Shown: positions 25,588-37,500 of the stretch, one piece after another | Position numbering within the stretch: position 1 is the stretch's first letter | How the letters are laid out: every line of letters begins with the position of its first letter | NCBI GenBank assembly: GCA_030847615.1 | Contig: JAUMIR010000012.1 | Span: 1,357,501-1,421,500 of the forward strand | Reading direction: 5' to 3' | Source of the DNA: Gambelia wislizenii | Taxonomy: Eukaryota; Chordata; Lepidosauria; Squamata; Crotaphytidae | Length of the DNA stretch: 64,000 nt | Translations under genes and position numbers: made by a program | The notes under the pieces: model-generated | What the model saw: only the letters and a program-made list of their open reading frames with translations | Databases searched by the model: none | Told to the model about the DNA's origin: nothing

Positions 25588-28500
25588 CTGCAGAAAGACA
25601 GAAGAAAGGGAGATGAAATACCATCTTCCTGCCTTGTGATATTTTCACACTTGAGGTTCGAGACCTATAGAATCATAGAACTGGAAGAGACCCCAAGGGC
25701 CATCTAGTCCAACCCCCTGCCATGCAGGAATACACAATCAAATCATTCCCAGCAGATGGCCATCCAGCCTCTGTTTAAATATATTTATTGATGTGGTTCT
25801 GGTGGTGTGCCTTCAAGGCATTTCCAACTTATGGCGACCGTAAGGTGAACCTACCAAGGGGTTTTTTTGAGGCAGAGAGTGTGTGACTTGCAAAGATCAC
25901 CCAGCGGGTTTTCATGGCCAAGTGGGGTGACGTGACAGAAATACATATACACATGCAACTCAAATATAGAGAATGCCAACATTTCTGTACCACAACCTTC
26001 CCCCCGCTCTCCCCCGGGATCCTGGACTTACTTTGGATTATATTCCTGTAGGCTAACGTAGCCGGAGAGTTTGGTACCGCAGAGAAGAATGACTGTCCTT
26101 TATCACAGCTTTTTCCTGGGGCAAGGAGAGATGGAGGACAATCAAGCCAAGTCAAATGTCACTTAGAGAAGCATCAGGGGTTGGGAATGAGGCCTGCTCG
26201 TCCCTCTTTCGCTTTCCCCAACACCCTCCCTGCCCCGGTACAAGTAACCTTTCAATAAAATTAAAAGGAATTTGCCTTGTGCGGTTCAAGATGGTGGACA
26301 CGCAGCCTGAAAGCGCTTACCAGAAGCAGCCCACCATCTTCCAGAAGAAGACACAGGGGCTTCGGGAGGAAACTGGCACGGAGAAGCTCCCTCCCTATGG
26401 CAAGAGTATCGGGGATCTTGAAGCCCAGACCAAAGAGGCCACCAAGGGCACCTCCGCTGGCAAGAAACGCCCTTTCATGGGCAATGCATCGATTTGAGGC
26501 GGCCTCCTTTCAGGTGGGGTCACCGGTATTAAAAAGAACGACACACGCACACAATCCAGCACATTCGGAAAGGCCCTTTGCCCCCTGAGCAATCAGCCCT
26601 CAAAGGCCTGCTGAAACAAAATGGACACCTGAGAAGGGGAGAATCAGTAAGTGTATGAGAAATGTATACACTGTTAATTAAACCCTATATCTATAGTAAA
26701 TACACAATTCTCACACAGAGGTGAGTGTATGAGATATATATATATATATAAAATGAAAATTAAATCCTGTTTATAGATATCAAAATTCTAATTCTCATAC
26801 AGAGGTGAGTGTATGATATATATATATATATATATAAAATTAAAATTAAATCCTGTTTATAGATATCAAAATTCTAATTCTCACACAGAGGTGACTGTAT
26901 GATATATATATATATATATGAAATGAAAATTAAATCCTGTTTATAGATATCAAAATTCTATTTGTTACACAAGAATACAAAGGAGAATATGCAATAATAC
27001 AATTAGTCTATCAACTCAATTCGATATACAATGTAAAACAATATATGCACTTAAATTGATACACAAACAACTTCACTCTGGAGATTCTCTACGTTGTTTC
27101 ATTTCATATATATATATATATAATACACTCACCTCTGTGTGAGAATTGTTTATTTACTATAGATATAGGGTTTAATTAACAGTGTATACATTTCTCATAC
27201 ACTTACTGATTCTCCCCTTCTCAGTTGGCTACAATTGTGGACAGACATCCAGCCCACTTTTTTTTGGAAACAAAATGGACTTCAACTGTCCATGGAAGGA
27301 TAACAAGCAGGGGGCCAGTCTAATCTGTCTAGGATGGGAGTTATCAGAGCCTGGGAGCAGCCACCGAAAAGGCCCTGTCTCTCCTGTAGTCCCAGCAGAT
27401 GTACCTGTGAGGGTGATGGGACTGAGAGAAGGGTCTCCTCGGAAGATCTCAAAACAGAGGTTAGGCTAGCAAGGAAGGTGCCAATCCAGCCTTTCCAGGG
27501 AGCCACCGAGAAGGCCTTGCTTGCTATGTTCCCACGGGGTGTAGCTGTGAAGGTGGAGCAGACAAAAAGACAGGCCTCTCCAGAAGACCTCCAAACGCAG
27601 ACAGGCTCATCTGGGAGAATGCAAACCATCCGAATCACTGCCAAAACGAACCTGCAGGGGTTTTAAGATCTGCAGGGGAAGGCTTTCTCTCGGTCCCACC
27701 GCCATCACGCTTGGTGAGGACATAAGAGAGAGCTTTCTTGGTGGCTGCTCCCACCCTCTGGAACTGCCTCCCGTGGGAGACTAGGCCAGCCCCCTCCCTG
27801 CTTCCCTTTCACCGGCAAGCAAAACATTCTTGTTTAAGCAGGCCTTTGACATATAATTGAGGCTTTTATCGGGTATGTTTTTATGCTGTTTTTATGTTGT
27901 TTTAAATCTGTTTTTTTTTTTTTTTTACTTTTTATGTTCTAATTGCTTTTAATTGTGATTTTAACTGTTTTGTAAGCCACCTTGGGTCCCACTTTCGGAG
28001 AAAGGAAGCATAGAAACTGCACAAATAAAATAAAATAACTAAAACAAAGCACTTGGGTTGAATTGCATCCTGGTCCTTATGGTCCAAAATCAAGTGAAAT
28101 CAAAACCAGAAGGGGCTTCTGTTCCCGTCTGAGTCGCCTGAGATGCCCAGAGGGGGCCTGGGGACAATGGCCAGTGGCAAAGGATGATGGGACATGCAGT
28201 CCAGCAACATCTGGAGGGCCAACCTTGCCCACTCCTACAGTAAAACAATATTCCTCCTGATGGCGTGGACTGAATACTCTTTTGCAGCTGGTCTATAGGC
28301 AGTGCGAGTTTCGGATCCCAAGACCCTGAGCAAAGAGGAAAGGTGCTTTCAAGATGCCAGGCTACCTATTTGAGGGTCCAGAGGCACTTTCCCCAGGAGA
28401 GGTAGGTTGTAACTGTGGCACATGGCCTCTGCGCCTCCGGTTGTCGGGGGGAAGATCCGTGACTCCTTCTGCAAAACGAAAGCAGGGTTAAAACTCACTC

Positions 28501-31500
28501 CGTGTTCTAGAAAGAAAAACAAGCCTCCACAACCCCACTATCCAAGTGTTTAGATTTTAGCCTTTCTGCTCCTGGTGCATGAGTCCTTCGATGAGGTGGT
28601 GTGCACGGCAGTCCAGGATCCCAGGAGAAGAACAACTCCCGTTGCAGTGCCATTAATCCCAGCCTGAAACATTTCCCACTTCTAAATCTACAGCACTGCT
28701 GCTCGAAGCACCTATAGCTAGTGTGGAACTAGGGAAGATGTGGTCAACAACTGAGGGGCCATTACGTTTGCCTCAACCCACAGCACAGAGGAGAAAGGAC
28801 AAGGATGGAGAGCCTGACAGATCTGGAAGTTACTCCAGGACTGATAAGCCAGTGCTTAGCATCAGGACTGGATCAAAAGGAAAGAGAATTCTGATTAAAA
28901 CAGTGGTGTCCAACCTGTGGCCCTCCAGGTGCTTTGGGTGCCGACTCTCAGAAGCCTGAGCCAGCTGGTCCAATGGTCAGGAATTCTGGGAGCTGTAGTC
29001 CAAAACACTTGGAGAGCCATAGGTTGGACACCACTGGACTAAAGCAAGGGTTATTTCACCAAGACTTCACTTAAAGGGATATTTTCCCTCTCCCCTTATT
29101 CAATTAGCTAACACACATTGCAAACTGCTTAATGCAGTGTAGATGTGTAAACTGCTATTGCTTAAAACAATTTGTAAGCCGCTCTGATAGCCTTGTGGCT
29201 GAAGAGCGGGGTATAAATAAATAAATATATTTTTTTTAAAAGTCCCCTAATAGGAAATGAGTAACTCTTAGGCTTAAAATATATCTACTAAACATTACCT
29301 TACATTTTGGACATACAAAGCCACTCATATTTTCAACCACTCCTACAATGGGCAGCTTCACCTTACGGCAGAAGTTAATCTCTTTTCGAACATCCTGAAG
29401 TGCCACTTCCTATTAAAAAGGAAACAAACAGATCTTTGAAGTAGTGAAAGGGCAGAAAGTCACTGTATCTTTACTGTCAGAGGGTGAGAGAGAAAGAGAG
29501 ACAGAGACTCTTGTAGAATTTTGTACTTCACCTGCCAGAACAATTGAGTTGGGCTTGGGCAGGACGCACCTTGATTTGGAGACTGGGGAGTATAGAATTT
29601 CTCTGACACAGCAGTGAAACACCTGTGTTGTGTTGTTCTCCATCACTGAAGCTGTTACTTGCCTCTCTTTCTGCCACCGTAGAAACCACTCAAAAGAAAA
29701 ATCCACAAGAGTTCAGTGGGAATTTCTTCCAGGCAAGTGTGTATAGGGCTTCAGCTTTAATGTGCCATTTTAGAATATTCTATATTTTTGGTATATTTGA
29801 TATACTATCATATTTGAAATATGAACTTGTCATTCTGGATATTTGTAATCTGTACATTCAGAGCCAAGCCTTTTTTCCAGTAGAGTCCAGAGGACAGGAG
29901 CACTAGACTGGCTGATTTTATTCAAAAGCTTCTATACCACTTTTCTTCGAGCAAATCAAAGGCGGCAATAACTGCCAATTACAATATTACAAACTCAGCA
30001 ATGAAACTGTGGATCAGCACTTGGCCATCTTAAGCAATTGAAAAGCTTACCCCCCTTCCCCAAATCTGCAGTGCTGAAGACAGTGGGTTTTCTTAGGAAG
30101 GTGGTTCCACAATACTGGGGCTACAGAAGCAAAGGCCCTGCTTTGAATCCATGATGAATTCTCAGTTTAGGTAGATGGAATTTACGTAGAAAAGAGGTCC
30201 TCTTTATACAGTCTGACCAAACAGGAGGGTTCTGTGCCAGGGAGATACTACCTATGATGGCTTGTACTGTGAAGTCAAAGGCTTTCACGGCTGGCATCCA
30301 TAGATTTTCCTTGGTTTTTCCCCACGCTGTGAGGCCGTGTTCTGGAATAGTTTCTTTCTGACGTTTCGCCTGCAACTGTGGCTGGCACCTTCAGATTTTC
30401 CTAGGGTTTTCAGATGCAGGTGAAACGTCAGAAAGAAACTATTCCAGAACACGGCCTCACAGCCTGGAAAAAAACCCAAGGAAAATCTATGGCTTGTGCT
30501 GCTTAGCTATCAATTTCCCCCTTAAATGGAACAGTGGTGGCCTACACAGGGATGAAGTAAAAACTGCAAATAACCAAATGATAGTGCTGAGCAAACTCTC
30601 TTATCCAGGGAAATATCCCCAATCTACCCTCAAAGGAGACTGGTCCCCAAAACTAGAATTATAATTCAGTTGTGTCCAGTTTGAGATTATAAAGAGCTAG
30701 TAAATTCAGACTGGGTTTAACACCAGTTGCTTGCATGCAACTGAAATAAAAAGTATTCTGTCCAGATGAAGGTTTTCAAAGCAGACAGAACTTATCAAGA
30801 CTTTCTTATGTGCCTTCAAGATGACTCTGACTTATTGCAACCATAAGATGAATCCATCACAAGAGTTTTCTTGGAAAGATTTGTGCAGCAGTGGTTTGCC
30901 ATTGCCTTCCTCTAAGGCTGAGAGAGGGCACAGCTTGTCCACAGTCATCCCACGGGACTACATGGCCGAGAAGTAATTCAAACTCTGGGCTTCCGGAAGC
31001 CTAACCCAATGCTCAGTCCCTACACCGTGCTGGCTCTCTTATCAAGGCTGATTTAGCATTACAGCTTCATGTTCAAGTAAACCTTTAGAAAGAAAATTAA
31101 ACCCCGCTTTCTTAGCCGTTCTTAAGAGTCATGTATCTTACCTGGGGAGTAGTGATGATCACAGCCCCGTCTATACCAGCTGCACTGAGATACTGCACAA
31201 TGGAGAGGTGCTCATCTGATGTGCCTGGTGGTGTGTCTACAATCAGGTAGTCAATTTCACCCCAGTCCACATCGCGAAGAAACTGCTTAATCATTCCTGG
31301 AAACATGGAATGTATGATTAATATTTGCAGCTGAGCCTTCAGTTATCTAAAATGTGTGTGTGTACCTTCAAATCACCTGGTGACTTCTAGTGACCCCATG
31401 ATTTTCCTGGGGTTTTCTTAGGCAAGGAATACACAAGAGTTGGTTTTGCCAGTTCCTTCCTCAGAAATATCGCCCACAGCACCTGGTATAAATTGGTGGT

Positions 31501-34500
31501 CTCCCACCGAAATATTAATCAGGGTTGACCGTGCTTACTTTCCAAGATCAGATAGGATCTGCTGCCTTTAAAGGATTTGCATGGTGTCGTGGTTTGAGTG
31601 CTGGACTGGGACTTGGGAGGCCAGGGTTCAAATCGGGCTCAGCCATGGAAACCCACTGGGTCACCTTGTGCAAGTATCACTCTCTCAGCCTCAGAGGAAG
31701 GCAAAGGCAAACCCATTCTGAATAAATCTTGCCAAGAAAACTCCATGCCGTACAGTTGCCATAAGTGGGAAAGAACGGCACACAACAACAAATTGAAATT
31801 CATTATCTAGCGGTCTTCATTTCCACTGATGAAGCCCAAACTGTGACTCAGTCCTCTCTCTTCTGCCCTCTGCTGGGCACTTGTTTGGGAATGGATCACA
31901 CTCAACAGCAGTTTGGAAAGCAAGAAACCTGCAACAAATCTTCTTCTCAACTCAGAAGCACACTGTTTGATTCTGACAAGCCTTTTCATTTGTATGGTTT
32001 GTTCCTGCATCAGTATCTAAGCTCTTTCAGGATCTAGAATAGTTTCACAAATAGCTGGGGAGTATGAGGCAGCAGAAGAAATAGCTGAATAGCTCACGTC
32101 CTCCGTGCACAGTTGACTGAGCTGAGATTCTAGACTATGTGCCAAATGCAAAAAAATAAAATACCATTCTGATGCAAGGTTAGCATGGCTTTCCAATACA
32201 GAAGAGACCTTTTACTTAAGTGATTCTAGCTTCTCATTTGGTTAATTTTTGTGTACATGTAAACTCTACTTTGCTAACAAGCAGTCTAGAAAATAATAAA
32301 ATACCGTTCTGATGCAAGGTTAGCATGGCTTTCCAATACTGAAGCGACCTTTTATTTAAGTGATTCTAGCTTCTTGTTTGGTTAATTTTTGTGTACACGT
32401 AAACTCTACTTTGCTAACAAGCAGTCTAGAAAATAATAAAATACCGTTCTGATAAAAGGTTAGCATGGCTTTCCAATACAGAAGCGACCTTTTATTTAAG
32501 TGATTCTAGCTTCTTGTTTGGTTAATTTTTGTGTACATGTAAACTCTACTTTGCTAACAAGCAGTCTAGAAACACTAAATAAATATTCCCTAAGTTTGAA
32601 AGTTGACAATTTGGGGTTGAAGGTTAGTCCCACCCTGAACTGGCTGAAGATACACTTGCCAGGGATAGCTTAACAACGCTGTGGCTAGGATCGAACAGTG
32701 TGCTTCCAGTGGATTCCATTGCTTCCATCTGCATCAGTGATACCCCTCCCCAACTTCCTTTGGTGCACCTAAAATCCTGCTCTGAATGTTTGGGAAACTC
32801 TCTCAGGACACACTTTGGAGTACCAGGAAGGGTTGCAATGAGAGGGAAAGGGGAGGAAATGGTCCAAGCGTGCTAGTGTGGTAGCAAAACTGTACTAGCA
32901 GTGGATATTTAAGCATTCCAATGAATCTTGGCCTGTGTACATCCACAGTTCTGCTTTTGCTTATTCCAGTTGGCCATTTTTTAAAATTTACAGTAGTTAT
33001 TTACACCCCACTCTTCAGCCACAAGGCTATCAGAGCGGCTTACAAATTGTTTTAAGCAACAGCAATTTACACATCTACACTGCATTAAGCAGTTTCCAAG
33101 GTGTGTTAGCTAATTGCCCCCACAAGCTGGGTACTCATTTTACCGACCTACGAAAGGATGGAAGGCTGAGTGAACCTTGGAGCCCGCTGGAATCGAACTT
33201 GCAACACAGTGGCTTCCAGGACTGGCATTTAAGCTCTGCGCCACCAGGGCTCCATTTCACAAGAGAAAGAAAAAAAACAACTACTGAAGATGTTACTACT
33301 ATGCTATCGCCCTGTGAAATGTTATGGACTGTGTGCACAATTAGTGTTTTCTCGCTGTTTTAGACACTGAGCAACAGCCCCTTTGTCATTACCGTGATTA
33401 GCAGCTTTATTTATACCCTGACTTTTCTCAAAAACTGGGACTCAAGATGGCTTCAGGGTCTTTAGACTTCAGTTGCTTGCATTTTAAAGATCTCCCTCTC
33501 CCTTTTGTCTGGCACCGATCATTCTGAGATACAAACCGTTCTTTTTGGGTCCTCTCCAAATCACAGCATCATCAGGACTGCTGAGCAAGAATCCCACTGA
33601 CATAACACCTAGATTTTCTTCAACGTACTTATTTTTTTAAAAAAAGAGAAAGAGCAAAGACATTGAGGGGTTTTGTATTAATTTTGGGGTATATAATTTT
33701 TTACATATCTGTAAGTAAAAACAATGTTTGTTAACTATCCTAAAAATTCAATAAAAGTTTATTTAAAATATCAAAAAAAGAAGACATTTGAGAGGAAAAA
33801 AGACACAGTGTGGATTACCAACACAATGAATTCTGTACCTAAGGCCCTCTATGCTGTTCATAAATTCATACGTACCTATTAAATATAAAAGCATACTTAC
33901 TTATTACAGAGTAATAAATTAAGTATTATTGTACCTAGACTGACTGATGAGGCAAATATATGCAAACAGTCAATAGATAGCATTGGGTTCTTCAGCATCA
34001 GATACATTTTAAATATGTTTGATGAAACTGTGAGTACCGTATTCCATCCACACATTCTCAAAGGCTACAATCTACATATGAGGAGTTTTTAAAAACAACA
34101 ACAGACAAATGACTCACCACTGGAGACCATCCAGAGCCACTCTGGTGGACCTGAAAATGGAAACATTTCAATATGCTAATGTTTAATGCAAACTGACAGG
34201 AAGATTTAATAGCACTACAAAAGAAAGTTGGTGGTCATACAGGAAACCAACACATACATTTCTGAGGACTAGCCAAGGTATCAGTAATAAAAGGGACTTG
34301 ACTAGGATGGCCAGACACCTTAAACTGGGCACAGATATGACATATGCAGTCACTTATAATGCAAGACAACTGCTTTTGTTACAAGTAAACTGTTTTCTCA
34401 TTTATTATCCAAACAAATGTTCAAAAATATTTCCCGAAATCATGATGAATATTTAATTTACAGAACTGTAGATTTGGATGGTACACCAAGGGCTATGTAA

Positions 34501-37500
34501 TCCAACCTCCTAGTTTTCCAGTAACTTTTTAGCTTTTTAGAAGAACCTTAACATTACTTCTAAGAGCCTAGGCATCTGGCGCACTGCTAGCAGAAGTTAA
34601 AAAGGAAGCCCAGTGCTCATTTAACCAAACCATACCTATTTAGGTCTGCACTGTTAAACTTGTGAGCACCAGTGTACCGTAATGGTTTTGAGTGTTGGAC
34701 TAGGACTCCGGGAGAACAGGGTACAAATTCCTGTCCAGCCATGGAAACCCATTAGGTGAACATAGTCAAGTCACCCTCTCAGCCTCAGAGAAAGGCAAGA
34801 GCAAACCTCCTCTGAATACATTTGCCCAAGAAAACCCTAGGATAGGGCTACCTTTAAGGCAACTTGGAGGCACGTAAGAACGCTTAATCTTGCAGGAATC
34901 TTAAAGGAAGACTAAAGAGTGAAAGCATTTCATTCCATACAAAAAGCATCCAATCAAGACCTACTACAGGATGCTGCACACACCCCCATCACTAAGTCAT
35001 ACCTGTTCTCCCTCCAGGCCCATGATTTTAGGGATGGATGGTCCACAAATGTCAATGTCCAGCAGAGCAACCTAGGATGGGCAGGGGAAAGAAACTGTAA
35101 AGCTTGATTTTAACAATATTGCACAACAACATCAGTGATCAAAGACAGTAAAACTCATTTATATTCAAAATATTCTTCTGTAATAATACACATGCAGAAG
35201 AAATTCAGTTCAGTATTCTTAATACTCTTAATAATATCAGGAGCAGCTTAGGGAGCTGGGTGTGTTTAGCCAGGGGGAGAGAAGATGAAGAGGGGACATG
35301 ATGGCCATGTTTAAAAATTTGAAGGGATGTCATACTGAGGATGGAGCAAGCTTGTTTTCTGGTGCTCCAGAAACTAGGACACAGAGCAATGGACTCAAAC
35401 TACAGGAAAAGAGATTCCACCTAAACATTAGAAAGAACTTCCTGACCGTCAGAGCTGTTACGCAGTGTGGTGGAGTCTCCTTCTTTGGAAGTCTTTAAAC
35501 AGAGGCTGGTTGGCCATCTGTTGGGAGTGCTTTGGTTGTTTACTCCCGCATGGCAGAATGGGGGTGGACTGGATGGCCCTTGGGGTCTCTTCCAACTCTC
35601 TGATTCTATAATACAGAATGTAGACATAACTGGTGAAGTGGACAAGGTCCACAAAAGACATAGGCCATAAGAACAGTTGCTATGCTTTAAGATGCAGCAA
35701 AACTCTTTGTTGTGGATGTGACAAGAGTCCCACTATTTGTCTCACTAATATTTTAAGAATATTGCAGTTAGCATCAATGTAAACATGAAACAATTTAAAT
35801 CTCTAAGTGAATTTAAAACTAGCTATCAAAGAACCAATGAGGAAAACAGACTGAAGTGGAGGATTAGGACAAGGGACACCCACAAGCAAATCTTTAGTCA
35901 GCCATGAAGCTCACGGAGACTTTGGACCAGACTACCTTCACAAAGCTACTGAAGAGGTGAAAAAAAGGATGGAAGTGGGGTATGACGTTCATACTGCTTT
36001 CCCCTCCTTGGAGAAGTGGCACATCAACAAATACACTGTGAAGTTGAAGGCTTTCACGGCTGGCATCCATAGATTTTCCTTGGTTTTTTTCCGGGCTGTG
36101 AGGCCGACGGCCTCACAGCCCGGAAAAAAACCAAGGAAAATCAACAAATACACTGTTTACCCCAAGAAAATGCGCATGATTTTTATCACACTCAAAACAG
36201 CCCATCCCGAACATGAGTCAGCAACCGCCTGAGGAAGATCTAAGCAAGATGAAGGGAGAAGCCCAAGGGTGGCCGATAGCCAGTTCAGAGGTTGTGTCAG
36301 CAGGTCAGAAGCCCAGGTACACGAGCCAGCAAGGGCTTAAGAGAGTAGTCCAAAATGTAGCCAGTCCAAGGTAATGAAAAAACAGGAATGTGAGAGAGTG
36401 CTGCCAGTCAACCAGATAAGAGAGTTGCCAGTACTAAGACTGAAAGAGAACTGCTGGGGTATTTGTGGGCAGCTCCTTCAAGGTCACAGGTGCTTAATTA
36501 GGTCACTGTCTAGGACTTAACCTGCCCTGGACTTGGCATTTCTCCCTCCTTCGTTCAATGAAGGATGGGGTCAGGTCGTCTTCAGCCTCCACTGACTCCT
36601 GCGAGGGAACAGCGTCGCCAGCCCCCATCGCTTTGGACTCAGGGAGAGTTCCACTATCAGGAGCTGCAGATTCCTGGGACTCTGCCCTCCTCCTCCTTAT
36701 CTGAGCCATCCGGGGGTGAGTGATGACCCAGCTTTCTCCAACATCTCTAGAAGTGTTGGACTATGACTCCTATCATTTCCAGCAACAACCTAGAGAATCT
36801 AGAGAAGAATCTGAGGGTTTTAAAAAAGTGTTGAAAGAAATGCTCGCCAACACTTACGACTCCTCAAATGCTTTCATCAGCGCTGTTTACGCACAATCCT
36901 AAATATACACTGGACTGACTATGTGACAAATGTTGCTGTCCTTGAGCAAGCAGGGATCACCAGCATTGAGGCCATGATATTGAGAACACAGCTGCGCTGG
37001 GCAGGGCACGTTTCTAGGATGGAGGACCATCGCCTCCCAAAAATACTACTCTACGGTGAACTCGCCACGGGTCAGCGTAAGAGGGCTGCTCCAAAAAAGC
37101 GATACAAGGACTCCCTGAAACAACATCTCAGGCTCGGCCAAATTGATCACCAACAATGGTCCGCCCTGGCCTCACATCGGGAGGCATGGAGATGCACTAT
37201 CCACAATGCTGCAGCCTTATTTGAGAACTCACGCCGAACAAGTCTTGAAGAGAAACGCCAACGCAAAAAGAATCACAACCCGGAAACATCACCCAAGGAG
37301 ACCCTCTGCTGTGCTTTCTGCAACCGGACCTGTTTATCTCGGATTGGCCTTTTTAGTCATCAGTGTGCTTGCAGAAAGCGCGGGATGAGTACTTCCTAAA
37401 TCTTAGTTTGCGAAGAAAAGCCAGAGAGAAAGAAATGCACTACTTACCTGCTTGGCTTCATCCTCTGCTAAGCCGTGGGCCAAGTGAGCGCTGAAGGTGC

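Noticed and set aside
32151..32570. Regularly spaced repeat resembling a CRISPR-like array
   Set aside because: Units are contiguous 140-bp tandem copies with no unique spacers, in a vertebrate intron.
33188..33240. tRNA gene-like A/B box sequence
   Set aside because: It is the head of a SINE followed by the SINE body and AT-rich tail; no cloverleaf-forming gene was evident.
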